64,000 nt of DNA from Xiphias gladius (GCF_016859285.1 NC_053414.1:28072005-28136004), one strand, 5' to 3'. Shown: positions 48,001 to 60,732, numbered from the stretch's first letter. A program made the numbers and translations. Notes: generated by a model from the letters alone, not told the origin.

Positions 48001-50813
48001 TAAAGTAAAACTTTAAGAGGCCAAAAGCAGCTGTTACCTGATAGCCGGGGTTGTCCACCAGAGTTGCCTTCCACTTGCCCTTGTACTGAGGGTTGTTGAT
48101 CATGGGGCGCTTCCACTCCCCACAGCCAGGGGCCGTCTCACAGGCTGGGTTAGGAATCTGTGGCGCCTCCCACTCTCCATCCATCTCCTCATCCCTGCAC
48201 ATAGACGAGGACAGAGAGAGAGGAGAGCTTTCAGGCTGAATCATTTCTACATGTAAGTAGCATAATTCAAAGGCTGGTTGGTGGTTTGTTTTAGTGGAAC
48301 TTATTGTGAATGAGTGTACTTACCAGTCTTCTGGTTTCTCAGCATTGGGGTCAGGGACAAACTCCGTTTCATCATCCAGCCAGCCCTCAGGCTTCACAGC
48401 GTCAGGGTCCTCAATCTTTGCGGGTGCATCCTCATCCCTGAGACACACCCATCAATGTATGTTATTTACTAAGGTCACTGAGGCCTTCACATTGAAACAC
48501 GTTAAATCTGCAACAAAATCTCTTCTGTCTACAAGTGTTGAAGTTGCAATCACCAGTCCTCAGGCTTGACAGCCTCGGGGTCAGGAATCTTGGCCCTCTC
48601 GTCCCAGTCCTCAGGCTTGGAGTCATTCGGGTCATCCATCTCTTTGGGGGGATTGACTGGAGGCACCACATCATGCAGAAGGTTCCCACGGCTCACACTG
48701 GACTGATCGATGAACATCTCGTAGCTGTTGTCTGGGTTCAGGACTGACCACAGGGAAAAATGCAGCATTTGTTAATATGTGAAAAGAATGACAAAGGAAC
48801 AGAAATAAAGCACAGAAAACGTACATGCAATGCAGCTAATACTGAAATTTTTTTACGCTTTAATATCTGGAGAAATTTGTGTTTTGAATGAAATCAATGG
48901 GTTCTGCATAGCAACAACACTAAAAGAGAAATAAATACATCCTTTTCCAATAAGCTACATACTCAATGTGTAGAGGTGAGTCTTCTTGTCAGTGTAGAAC
49001 TTCTTGAGGTCGACGTCGGCCCTCTTGGCATGCTTCTCCTCCATGTCTTTGTTCAGGGGGTTCTGGTGACGGAAGATGAAGTGCAGCTTGTAGTCCTCGC
49101 CGCATTTGTCGGGTCCAAACATGATGGTGTAGGGTGTACGGTCGTGGAACTGCTCCTACAGTGCAGAACATACAAGAGTTGAATTTAATAAAATAAATCT
49201 TGAGTCTGTTTAGTTGAAATCTGTACATATTTTACCCAGATTAGCAGGTAAGGCAGAATAAAACGTGTACTAACCAGATTGAGATTGCCAGTGTCTGAGA
49301 GCAGTTTGATGTATGCTCCACCACAGTCAATACCATCCTGGAAATTCACCTCATACCTACAACCACAGCATAAGAAAACAGTTCAACAGGTCCAGATATC
49401 AGTTTCTACCGTTACCAGTAAAAAAATTTAAATGGGTACTTATGTATCCACTAACCATTGCCCCTCAAGGACAAAGTCCACCGACATGAACAAAGACTAG
49501 ATGCAAAATGTGTGTCTATGCATGTTAGAACTCACTGTATGACCAGAGGCTCGTCCTGGAAGACAAAGGGTTTGTCCAGCATTGCAGCAATGGCATGGTG
49601 TTTGGCCCGGGACTTGAGCACCAGGCCCTGGTCTCCTGGAACCTTGTTCTCCTTCAGCTGCTCCACGGCCCACTTCCCTACAGCCAGAGCAGAGAGGGTC
49701 AGACATTCCACAACCTGGGTTTTATTTTTATTGCCATAGTTATCATGACTATGGGTTATGATGGTATTTTACTTCTTACTTTACTACTACTTCTACTACA
49801 TTTTAATTACTGGGATGTATGGTTGCAGACGCGCTGCTCGAAACAGCTTTAGCCTAGTCATCGCTAACACTTTGAGCATCGCTAGATGAGGGTGCCGTGA
49901 CCTCATTTCTCAGCAACTGTGCTGCCAAAGAAAGTGCCATTATAACCGACATGCCTGATGGCTAAAACCATAAAAATAAGACCCATGGTTGTAAATATCT
50001 TTCTGATTTGCACCACAGGTGAGATGTGATCACACACGAGGTCTACATTAGCAGAGGGAGAAAACAGCAACAAACCGTCATATTTGGCGATGTCATCATC
50101 TGCGTCCCCCTTCACCGTTTTTGACAGCTGCCATCTTTGAAGATCAACATCACAACATTTAGCTTCCACATAAAAAGAGGTAAACACACACACACACACA
50201 CACTTCGACCACTGATTCTGTAAGTTTATCCTGGTCACTCAATGCCATTGGAGGCTCATGTGTCCCAGCATGCATCAAAAATTTACGATGTATTTTTAGC
50301 TGCACGTGGTGGTATATTTCTCAGGCAATACCTGCCCAACGATCCATCATCAAACGTCTCTGCAAAGTATACATCTCCAGTGGGAACGGGAGTCATGTAT
50401 GTTACCTGGGGGAAAAAAAATAAAAAATTAAAAGTTGTCATAAAGGAAATTATTTTTCATAAATGTACAGCTTTTCTAACCATCTCCAATTTTTTTTTTA
50501 ATTTAAGCACTTTTGGCCTTTACTCGACCTATGACCCATTCCTGACCTGGAAGGAGACATCTGCATCCGTTTCAGCCTTGCCAGCCTTCCCGCTTGCTGT
50601 GTCTTTGCTGTCTGTCTCATCAGACTGCTCTTCATCCATCACTGTTGCCTCCTCTTCTTCTGCCATCAGAACCTTTAACTCCTCGTCCAAGCCCTTATCT
50701 TCTTCGATGTCTGCAACATCAGCCTCCGACAGCTTCTCCTGGGCCACCACCGTGGCCACAGCCAGGGAGATCAGGAGCAGCGCGCGCCACATCCAACCCC
50801 TGTCTAATTTCAT
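45012..50813 (-). CDS. CLGN: Calmegin, calnexin-family ER lectin chaperone (14 coding exons)
   Basis: Calmegin is a membrane-bound ER lectin chaperone for glycoproteins, best known for testis roles in mammals. Coding exons, 5' to 3': 50813-50547, 50405-50332, 50134-50076, 49677-49536, 49356-49275, 49155-48963, 48743-48554, 48437-48324, 48194-48038, 47795-47580, 47413-47297, 47188-47029, 46914-46772, 45086-45012. All join in phase to 662 codons. Visible parts: signal peptide (1-25, [14 protein letters not shown]); lectin domain with [10 protein letters not shown] and [19 protein letters not shown], including the sugar-binding Tyr/Lys and disulfide cysteines; P-domain repeats ([47 protein letters not shown]); a membrane segment at about 512-535; a Glu-rich cytosolic tail ending VRKRRVRKD. 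That tail and the SCOC neighbour favour CLGN over CANX. The weakest call is the last intron. The ATG directly follows a 3' splice-like CCCCCGGCAG, so a 5' UTR exon should lie upstream. Confidence 0.92.
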
Positions 50814-51835
50814 CTGCCGGGGGCAAAAAGGGGGCGGGTGGAGGTCACAGCAGGAGGGCAAGCAGAGTGTGAGATTAGGGGTGAGCATGGTGTGAGAAGC
50901 CAAGTGAGGAGAATGTGGTATGAGAGGATGAGGGAGGGGGATGGGAAGAAGAGGCCGGTGTGAGTGAGATAAATGTTATTTATGGAGAGAGCAATGGGGT
51001 GTGTGTGTGTGTGTGTGGGGGGTGGGGTTGGGAGCACAGAAGAGATGGAGGTCACATTAGTACAGTGCTACTTTATCACATCCCTATCTCACATTTTTAG
51101 CACTATTTCCTCATTTAAAAACAAAACAAAACAAAAAAAACAAACTTTAGAACTGCCCCTTTTCTGCTATGATGCATTTCCAGTAATTTGACTCCCTTTG
51201 GGAATATGCTAGAAACGTCTGTGCTTTCAAATCTCTCAACAACTAGCCTCTTTGAAATTACATTGCCTCCTCTTCACTACACATCCTTTCTAATCCTATT
51301 TTGTAGCATTTGTACATGCACATGATTACAATCCTTGTCTGTGTCCTAATATGCATTTGAAACCCTAAAGATTACCTGCTGAATAATGGTACAATTCGGA
51401 GAACAACAGCTTCAATGACCTCCTATTGATCAGGCCACACCTGCTTGCTCTTGTTGTGAGCAGCAGGAAATGAAAAGCATCACTGCAGACAGCACAGCAG
51501 CACGCTTTCTTTAATTCCTAATTAACTTTAATTCCCACACTGGCGTTGTCCTAGTTGGTAATATCAGAGCGCAAGAGGAGCAAAAGGATTTGTTTGAGAA
51601 ATCTTCGCCACATCATACGCAAGAGGTGAATATACAAATCATGTATATGTTAAAAATTCAGAAGCTTGATGCAGTTGTCAAAAAAAACCTAGTGTCTCAG
51701 GAGTCGGAACATTTTCTCTGGAGCAACATCTTTTCACTGCACAGAATGCAGTCAACATATTAAGTGGTCACATTCATATCAGCGGAGTGTTCAGAGCCCT
51801 CATTGAATCGGCTTCTTATCTTTAACGACAATGAA

Positions 51836-52114
51836 TCAGACATGGTTCTCAAAAAGCAACATTAGGAGTCCAAACTGAATAGTTAGTTCTGTGTCTTTCC
51901 ATTCTAACCAATGACTTTTTTTCTGAGTACATGAAAGAGCTAAGTGCTCTCTGGCATAGTACTTGATGAAAGTTTCAGCTTCTTTGACATGAAGAGGGTC
52001 TTTCACCTTTACTTCATAGATGTAGGCATGGTTTTTACAGTGTGCACATCGTGACACTCTCAACAGTAAAATATACCCTTCTGAGGCGAACCCTTTCCTG
52101 GCTGAATGCACCAT
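51836..52114 (-). other. Unrecognised 92-codon open frame
   Basis: A minus-strand frame from an ATG at 52,114 to a TGA at 51,836 reads, in parts, EGYILLLRVSRCAHCKNHAY, YEVKVKDPLHVKEAETFIKY and HWLEWKDTELTIQFG. It has balanced composition and a CAHC motif, and lies in the presumed CLGN 5' noncoding intron. No splice signals, domain or known transposon protein was recognised. It may be a decayed retroposed or transposon-derived fragment, or chance. Confidence 0.25.
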
Positions 52115-52517
52115 ACCCCACAGCCTTCCAGTTCTACATGACACTGCGATAAAGTATGTAATGATTAGAGAACTGAGTTAAAGGTTACAGTTCTATGGAA
52201 AGGGGATGGAGGCGGAAAAGGCTAATACAATTTCAGATAAACTAGTGCCAAAAAAAAAAAAAAAGAGTCAATATTGCTCTCTGACATAATTATTCCAATT
52301 TTTTCCTTTCTGGGAATCAGCTAAAAGCTATTTCCTCATGAGAGAGATATCACAGCGTAACCTTGCATTCTCATTATACACAGGCAACAGAAATGTGGCG
52401 CTCATACACCTCCAGCATTCAAACATAGCATGCAAGGAACCTCAAATGAACAGCTGTGACATCATCTTCCTGATGTCAGCCCAACAGAAATATAGGTGAG
52501 GTCTCCCTCTGCTGAAT

Positions 52518-52546
52518 GTGATTTGTCATTGTCTGTGACAAATCAC
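52518..52546. repeat. Perfect short hairpin
   Basis: GTGATTTGTCA and TGACAAATCAC are exact 11-bp inverted repeats around a 7-base loop. No T run follows on either strand, so it is not a Pol III terminator. Confidence 0.7.
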
Positions 52547-53189
52547 AAATAATCTCATCACATCCATTACAAGCTCATCTGTACCAGCAAAGTGTAGGCA
52601 AAGGAGCCGACTGTGCTCTCTTTTATCTGCGGTGTGTAGTGTTATAAACAAACAGGTCCCCATTCTCCAACTTATCCAACAAAATCAGCTCTTCTGTCTG
52701 GATGTCAGCTGCCACAGCCAAGTCCATTTCCCATTAAGCTGTAGTCCTTCTATTTACCCTAGTTATAGTCCAAGTGGACTGCGGCAGCATCCCTCACCAG
52801 CCTCTAGTTGACATTAAACATTGCCAAAAAGCTCTTATTTCTTTTTCGTCACTACAGGAGAGAAGCCTAATGTTGAAAAGATCTACACAGAAGAACTACA
52901 CAGAAAAGATCAGAATAAATGGCTGTGGAGCTAACATGGCTGCCACCGAGCACTGCAATGTCCAAACTCTTTTAGATGAACAGCTCTGACTGCAGCACCT
53001 GCTCCGTTGGCTAATGCTAGCTGACTGCTAGGCTGCTCAGCTAGCAAAATAATCAATTCTTATAAAGGAGCTCACCAACTGAAGGTGCTCTGGCGATAAA
53101 AGCTCAAACTGAAAAAAATTAAGTAATGGGTGACCGAAAATGTTTTAGTAGACTGCAGAAATGAATGGATAGCAAATTATAGCTTGCTA

Positions 53190-53600
53190 AATTAGCAGTG
53201 ATGTCGCACAGGGAGGGATGGAGAGAATGATTGAGCGCACACAAACAAACCTTGCGCCTTCTCGAAACCGCAGAGAAATTTCTTCGATAAACGCTGTTTC
53301 TCCGCTTTGAGAAAAACAGAGGAAGTATCTTGTGCGTTTGGCCCGCTGAGAGGAAAACCAAGCCCCCTCCCCCCCCGTGCAAGGCTGGGAAAGACACGGT
53401 TGTCGGCGGGTGAAGATGGACCGTGGCTAACAGCTTGTCCCAGATAACGGTGCGCGGTTGATGAGTGCAAGCGAGTCTCTGCAAGTGGGCACGCGCACTT
53501 CGTGCAGATTGGAGAGCGTGAATGGTGCCTTCACGTGCCACGGAAATCGTAAGAAAAAACAAATAGGAGAGAAGAGCGACGCTGCGAAATGGTAAGGAAG
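53190..53600 (-). promoter_or_regulatory. CLGN: Candidate CLGN promoter / 5' noncoding exon
   Basis: This is the only CpG-enriched, G+C-rich patch between the CLGN start and the LINE. On the minus strand it contains CCGTGGCACGTGAAG (with an E-box CACGTG), CTCCAATCTG (CCAAT) and GCCACGG. The CLGN ATG sits just after a likely 3' splice site, so the promoter must be upstream, and this patch is the best candidate. A full ER-stress element (CCAAT-N9-CCACG) was not found. It is inference. Confidence 0.45.
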
Positions 53601-53644
53601 AGGTTTAAGAGGTATTTTACTGATATCATTATATCATGTTTATG

Positions 53645-55125
53645 AGATAGATAGATAAGGCACTTTATTAATACCAAAGAAGCCACACAAAAACAATGAG
53701 GTAGGTAAATCCAATCCAGTTATCCAATTAGAGGCTGAATTCTATACAATAATTCAATAGACTTAATAAGGTATAAAAATATATATAAATAACAGAAACA
53801 ATTGCTATACTGTTTGCTGAATATACACTGTACAGCGCTGGTAATATAGTGTACTATAATACACTGTGCATTGGGGCAAGGCAGGTGGACATGTGTAACC
53901 TTGATAAAATCAGAATAATCTGATATATAACAGATGTGATACATCAAATTGTAAATAGGTGTTCAGGCGAGCAGTATGTCCTTTAAAAGGAAAAACTATT
54001 CTGTCAGAGCAGTCCCCTCTCCCAACTGAGAGGAGAATCATTGTAAAGAGCAATGGCAGCTGGTACGAATTACTTCCTGTAGCGTTCCTTGTCACAGCGG
54101 AGCTGAAGTAGTCTCCTAGTGAAAGTGCTCCGCTGTTTGAGCAGCAGGTGGTGCAGGGGATGAGAGATGTTCTCCATGATGTTCAGCAGTTCGTGCGGCA
54201 TCCTCCTCTCCACAGCCAACTCCAAGGGCTCCAGAGCAGTCCCCAGGGCAGAGCCAGCCTTCCTGGTGAGTTTGTTCGGTTCGTCGGTGTCACTGGCTGT
54301 CATGCTGCTGCTGCCCCAGCAGACTGGAGCAAAGAATATCGCACTGGCCACAGCAGACTGGGACAAGATCTGCAACATCTTGCTGCACATATTAAAGCTA
54401 AGCTCCCTCAAGAAACAGAGTCAGCTCTGTCCCTTCCCTTCAGCTGTGCTGTATTTTCAGTCCACTCTGTTGTCAAGGTGGACTCTAAAGTATCTGTATG
54501 ACCCCCCACCACCTCCGCCTCCTCTCCATGAATGGAAATGGTGTTTAACACAGTCCTGGTCTTCCTGAAGTCCACACCCATCTCCTTGGTGATGCCCACA
54601 ATCAAGAGCAGGTGATCGTTCCCACACCAGGCCACTCAGCGGTCCACCAGGTCTCCGTACACCCCTCTCTGACACACCCCAGAACCGCAGAGTCATCTGA
54701 AAACATCGTAAAGAGTTGTACTGAAAGTCAGAGGTGTACAGGGTGAAGAGGAAAGGTGAGAGGACAGTCCCCGGCGGTGCGCCTGTGCTGCTGACCACCC
54801 GTTCAGACAAACATCCTTGCAGCCACAAAAAACTGTGGTCTGTCTGTCACGTAGTCAGTAATCCAGGAGATTGTGGAGGCGTCTCCCTGCATATTCTGGA
54901 GCTTCTGTTTCAGCAGGACGGGCTGGGTTGGGTTAAAAGCACTAGAGAAGTCAAAGAACAAGATTTTCACAGTGCTGCCTGCTTTGTCCAGGTTAGAAAG
55001 GGCTTCTTGGAGCAGGTAGATGAGGGCGTCATTGACTGACACTGAGGGCAATAGGCAAACTGCGGCGGGTCTAGAGAGGTGCTCAGCAGAGGTCTGAAAT
55101 GGGCCAACACCAGTCTCCATCTGAA
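53645..55125 (-). mobile_element. LINE fragment with decayed reverse transcriptase
   Basis: Minus-strand readings in shifting frames give SVNDALIYLLQEALSNLDKA, ILFFDFSSAFNPTQPVLL, STGAPPGTVLSPFLFTLYTS, the catalytic box FSDDSAVLGC (about 54,695), YRYFRVHLDNRVD and later SSSMTASDTDEPNKLTRKAG. This is the reverse transcriptase of a jockey-superfamily (CR1/L2/Rex1-like) non-LTR retrotransposon. A 3' UTR leads to a short (ATCT)n-type end at about 53,645. Frameshifts and the missing 5' part mark it as a dead, 5'-truncated insertion. It fills most of the CLGN-EXOSC9 gap. Confidence 0.9.
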
Positions 55126-55399
55126 TGAGTGGACTTTCAAAATTCCTCTAAAAAAACAAAACAGTTGCCGATATTTACAACTACGAAAGTTCCAAATTAC
55201 GAGCTTACAATCAGCACTTTATTGTATCAGAAACTCACTCCGCACCAGGATTTCAAAGTAAAAGCTCACGATCAGTAAATTCTGCTAAAAAGGCTCCGTG
55301 AAGACACTGCCAACGTAGACTTGGTTCACAATAAATCAGCACGAGCAGGCTAACATAACAGCCAGTACACAATAAGTGTAAGACAGCCCAGACAAAGAA

Positions 55400-55559
55400 A
55401 CAAAGATAATTCCCCTGCTTTTACAATGGCATGTCGTATGCACTTCCGGGGTAGAGTTCAGAAAATATTGATGGCGACCACATGCTTGTCGGTGCAGTGG
55501 CGTTGCAGTGGCGAATTAAACTAGAGTAATATACCCGCAGCCCCACAAAACCCGGCAGA
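55400..55559 (+). promoter_or_regulatory. EXOSC9: EXOSC9 promoter / 5' UTR region
   Basis: Short region between the LINE and the EXOSC9 start, modestly CpG-containing (near 55,430-55,560) with no clear TATA box. Its assignment rests on position only. Confidence 0.4.
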
Positions 55560-58500
55560 ATGAAGGACACACCTCTGTCCAACGTTGAGCGGGACTTCTT
55601 GCTCAAAGCCATCGAGGAGAAAAAGGTGGGCTGGGCTCTCAACACGCTGAAGCCATGGCTCTACTTCCATCTAATGACGACACTGATGCGTTCAAATGAA
55701 ACGCACTCTGTGAAGAGTGCTCGTGTCGTTACTTAGCGGTGTGTAGAGGCTTCGGGTCATGGAGTCCTGCACTGGTAGAAGAGTTTAATAAAAAAAACAA
55801 AGTGCAGCCTTACGTGGAGTTTTTTTCCTCTACACTCACTTGTCTTGTCCTGCCCCCCCCTCCCGCAGCGCCTGGATGGACGGCAGACCTATGACTACAG
55901 GAAGATAAAGATCACGTTTGGCACGGACTATGGATGCTGCTTTGTGGATCTGGGGAAAACCAGGTGAGCCTATGACCAGGTCTTTTTAAAAGTCCCTGCA
56001 GTGTCCGGCTGGTGAACCCATTAATGTCTTACTTTTCACTTCGACCTGAGAAAAAAAGCTTTCCCGAGGTTCAAAATGGGCACTCTCCACTTCCCATACA
56101 TATGGGAAATTCCGCCTTTATTACCAACATTGAATGATAGTTTTTGGAATAATGGATTGTCAATGTGCTGCCATGTACAGGGTCATGGCTCAGGTGTCCT
56201 GTGAGCTGGTGGCTCCGAAAGAGAATCGACCAAACGAGGGAATCATGTTCTTCAACATCGAGCTGTCACCCATGGCCTCACCTGCATTCGAGCAGGGCAG
56301 GTGAGGGAAAAACTGAAGAGATTACGCCTGTGTTTCCTGGCAACATTTCTCTTCAGGGGCGGAGGGGGGGGGCTGCAAATTGAGAGACATTCATTTCATT
56401 TAACCAAGCTGTGAGTGCAGGGAGTGTGAATCATCTGCTGGGTTGTCTTTCTCTCCAGACAGTCAGAGTTATCAGTGAAGCTAAACAGACAGCTGGAGAG
56501 GTGCTTGAGGAACTCCAAGTGCATTGATACAGAGTCCCTCTGTGTGGTGTCTGGAGAAAAGGTAAAACACACAACCACACACACAAAAAAGGGAAAGAAA
56601 CCTTATCCACTGCGATGATGGTAATATGTGTGTGTGTCTGTGCGTGAGATCAGGTGTGGCAGATCAGAGTGGATGTCCACGTGTTGAATCATGATGGGAA
56701 CCTGATGGATGCTGCCAGCATTGCCGCCATCACCGCTCTGTGCCACTTCAGACGCCCTGATGTCGGCATCCAGGGAGACGAAGTCACAGTGGTGAGTCAG
56801 CACCCACCGCGGCAGGTGCTGCCTCTGCTGCACTGAACCCTAGCGTACAATACCCGATGGTGCAGACACCAAACTGCTCCGTCATATGGTTGTACTGACG
56901 GTGCCTACAGTGGAACCTGGCGCAATACATTCATTAAAAAAAAAAAAAAATCTTGTTTACAAATCTTTTTACGAACAAAACAAAACTAAGACAGATAGAT
57001 TTTATGTGGTAGATGGTGTTTTCTTTTCTGAGACATTTTCTGCTCTACTTAGTGTTGGTTGTGATTCAGTATTCATTCCTGTGCCCCATCAGTACAGTCC
57101 AGAGGAGAGAGACCCTATTCCTCTGAGTATCTACCACATGCCCATCAGTGTCAGCTTCTCCTTCTTCCAGCAAGGGTAAGGTGCCACATTTGAACAGAAA
57201 ACAATCATTTGCTGTGAAAGGTACATCATTGTTAAGATTTCTTTTCTTCACACAATTGTAATTCCACCGTGTATAGTTATATAATCAAGAATAATATCTC
57301 ATAATTCAAATTCAGTTTATTAAGTTTAAGTAAGTACGTATACCCTTTTCTGTTTTTTCATCTTGATTAGTAAACTAAGTTAAAAAAAACAGACAGAGCT
57401 TGGTGATAAAATGTGATACTCATTTTTTGGTGATTTTGGTTACAAGTGTGGTCACTGCTTTATCATTTTAGCACTGTCTAAACACTGTAACAAAAAAGAC
57501 AGTATCTGTAACTATTGCTGTTAGCTAGGTACACCCAACCCTCATATATTCAGGGGAGTAATTTCCACAGGGGAAGGGGAGCAACACGCCCCCCTCTTCC
57601 TGTCCAGTCACCATAGGGCAGATGAGATGTTAACAACACGCACTCAAAGCAACCGCTTAGCTTATTTTAGCAGCAGTAAGTGGTGCACAGACTGCTTTGT
57701 GGACTTTTTTTTTTTTTTTTGCCCTCGGTTTCACCTCTCAGGCTACTTGCAGCTTATTGGGGGTGGGGGTGGGGGTGTATGTAGCCTAAAAAAGGAATAC
57801 CTGCAGACACTACTCAGAGCAGAAAAGTGGCCTACTCCCAACTGCTTTTTTGAGTTAAAAAAAAATCATCAAATCTGTATTTTTATTTATAAATAATACT
57901 CTCGATGACGCCAGAATTTAACATCAGTCAAGGATAAGGTAGTAGATGGAACTACAATAATTATCAGAAAGTATTCAATATCTATAAAGGAAACTAGAAA
58001 TAAATGTACGTAGGCTTAATGTATTAATAATAACGATCTTTAAATTGTGTATCTATTTTCTGTTATACTACCATTATAATGGAAAGAACAATAACCAGTT
58101 TTATCATAATGTGTCATTTGCTAAATTTAAATATTGAAATACAGAAAGTAATATATACAATATATTGATAAGGATTTTTCCAAGGACACAGAGACAGCAA
58201 ATGTAAAAGTTCCTGCAGACTGGATGAGGTAAAGTTGGATGTTTGGTATAAATACTGGGGATATAGAAGAGGAAAAACCCAACATGCTGTTTTACTTTAA
58301 AATCCAAATGTACAGTACAATCCTGTTATCTATCTTCAATTCAGTGTCTCCTTCCTTTTCTTTTCTGTGTCCCATTATCATTATTCAATTTCCCTCTGTC
58401 CCTGAGTCCAACCTCTAACCTTTGCTCTTTTATTTTTTGCATTCATTCTAAGTGACAGCCAAGTTCATCTTTTACCGGATACTCCCACCAGTATTGAGAC

Positions 58501-59983
58501 GAGCACTGTCCTCCCTCACACCCGCTCTTCTTTCTACACTTCCTTTTTCGTTCTGCAGAACGTATTTGCTGGTGGACCCCTGTGAGCGGGAGGAGCGGGT
58601 GATGGACGGCCTGCTGATGATCGCCATGAACAAACACAGAGAAATCTGCTCCATCCAGTCCAGCGGGGGCATCATGCTGCTTAAGGACCAGGTGAATGGA
58701 CTCTGAACACGAGTGTTGTATTGTCGTCATATTAGTTGCAGTCATGAAGATCTGCTGTGTTCAAGATGAGATTACTTACTTACAAACTTCCATAATTCCA
58801 GCTCTCCAAAACACACTCCATGTTCACTGTAACTGCAGTTTATCACCAATAAAATTTTTGTCCTTGGTGTTGGAGGTTATGAGATGCAGTAAAATCGCCA
58901 GTGTCAAAGTGTCTGAAATCACAGAACTCATCGGCAAAGCCCTGGAAAACGACAAGAAAGCCAGGTGAGTGGTGGCATCGACTATACCAAAGTATTCAAC
59001 TTTGGACGTGCTAGTGGTGAAGATATATAGGAACTCTGTATTTTGAAATTTTTCAGGAAGGCAGGCAGCAGGTGTGGTTTTGCAGAGTCTATTCCTCAGG
59101 AGCGAATCACAGCTCTGAAAATGGACGAGACTCCAGTGGAGATGATGGATGTGACAGAGAGAGCCAATGACATTGTCCAGAAAGCCGAGGCCCCGCCTCA
59201 GACGTATCCTAAGATGAGCCCTAATAACAACTGCATCAGCTATGAAAATGTGTAATTTTTCCTTTTTTTTTTTCTTTTTTTTTTAACCTGATGCTTTGGC
59301 ACACTGTATCCACTATAGCTCCTTAACTGTACAAACCAGGGTACCATCCCCAGTGGTGCCCGTCCCAGGTGTGGGGCAGGTGGGGCAGGGGCTGCAGAAC
59401 ACCTGGGGCCTGGAGGAGGATGATGATGAAGAAGAGGAGGAGGAGGAGGAAAATGACAACAGTGGTGAAGAACAGGAGGCAGAAGTAACAAAGATGGAAG
59501 GGGGAAAGTATGAAAAGAAAGAGAGCAGAGGTAATTTTTAAACAAAAGAACATCAACATAAAAGTTGAGAAAGGAAAGTAAAATTTTACAGAAGTGTTGC
59601 AAAAACAAGGGGGTTGCCCAAACATATTTAAATGTTCTGTACGTTGGTTGATAAATAATTCTTCTGTGAGTATGTTTTGCTTTGAATTACATGAAAACAT
59701 AAATTGGGAACTTGTTTTGCCTTAAAGGAGACGTGGTTGAAATATCTGACAGTGAAGAGGAGGAAGTGGTCATTCTTCATCCAGAGACACCAGACAATGC
59801 TCCTAAGTGAGTCTTTTTTATGTACGTTTATGAGATGGTAGTTAGCAACTCAGGACGTACGCACACTGTACACAAAGATTATCTGTTTTTGCTTAGGACA
59901 TCTTTTCTTTTTCTTTCAGATATACAGGATCCAGTTCACACCAGAAGGGGGCAGCAACAACCAAGAAAAGACAGAAAAAATGA
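55560..59983 (+). CDS. EXOSC9: Exosome component 9, RNase PH-like ring subunit (12 exons)
   Basis: EXOSC9 (Rrp45, PM/Scl-75) is one of six RNase PH-like subunits of the RNA exosome ring, which channels RNA to the catalytic subunits in nucleus and cytoplasm. Exons: 55560-55625, 55869-55963, 56181-56300, 56459-56561, 56654-56791, 57093-57175, 58559-58691, 58876-58964, 59057-59203, 59340-59530, 59728-59806, 59920-59983. All borders are GT-AG and join in phase to 435 codons (human about 439). The start MKDTPLSNVERDFLLKAIEE is nearly the human one. The RNase PH fold spans about 23-275: LDGRQTYDYRKIKITFGTDY, NSKCIDTESLCVV, NHDGNLMDAASIAAI, MDGLLMIAMNKHREIC. The C-terminal third is acidic, with SDSEEEEVVILHPE and a basic KKRQKK end. 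As in its family, it is expected to be catalytically inactive. Confidence 0.96.
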
Positions 59984-60046
59984 ATAAAGCAGCCATCTGT
60001 GGTCACTGCAGCCAGAGATCTGTTTAAGCACAGCAGCTCTCCCCAT

Positions 60047-60113
60047 AATAAAGACTGTCCGGGTTTAAAGAGATTCCTGTATCTGCTATAGCAGAGAATT
60101 GGAATCGAATAAA
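60047..60113 (+). terminator. EXOSC9: EXOSC9 poly(A) signals
   Basis: Two AATAAA hexamers, at 60,047-60,052 and 60,108-60,113, follow the stop within 130 bp. A third overlaps the sequence right after the stop (TGAATAAAG). The 3' UTR is therefore short, about 100-150 bases. Confidence 0.7.
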
Positions 60114-60732
60114 GATCACAGTACAGAAGCACTTCAAAGTGCTGGATTCTTAACATGAGAACTGGAAGTTTACTTCTGTTGGCAGCCGTGTGATCGTTTC
60201 AAAAGCATTTTTCACTTACAAATGTAGAGAATATAATTTGTCACATTATGTATTTTTACAATGAAAGGATGTGAAAGGTATGATTAAAGAACAATATTCT
60301 CAACCCCTGTTCAGTGTTTAGCAGACTAGCATTTCAGTTACGTTTGCAAAGTGCTATATTATGTAAGAACCATGGTCTGTGGTGCTGATTGTGAATCAAT
60401 ATAAAAAGGGTAAAAAAGAAATGTTTGTTTTTTGTTGTAGTACTTTATAAATAATTCCTGATATTCACAGCTTAATATCAACAAACACTTGAATTTAATT
60501 GGAAACAATATCCCAAAAATGATTTCTGAAGAGAAACTTTTTCCTCGTTACTTTTAAAAATGTGGGTATCCTACGTGTAATTTAATTATTTTATATCCCT
60601 CCATTCTTCAGAATATTGAACATAATGTACTTTTGAATATGTTGCAGTGTTTTGCTCCCTGTCATTCGGTGAAACGCGCAATGCGAGGTTTAACTTGCAG
60701 GTGAGATTTTCACATGCGTTACTTAAAAGCTC

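Noticed and set aside
45012-50813. Calnexin (CANX) as the identity of the 14-exon gene
   Set aside because: The protein family is shared, but the [10 protein letters not shown] and VRKRRVRKD stretches and the SCOC neighbour favour calmegin. CANX remains the alternative.
54148-54568. Plus-strand frames over the LINE
   Set aside because: They are antisense to recognisable minus-strand reverse transcriptase sequence.
59240-59700. Minus-strand frames over EXOSC9 exon 10
   Set aside because: They are shadows of the acidic GAGGAG-repeat coding exon, which reads as Leu/Pro/Ser on the other strand.
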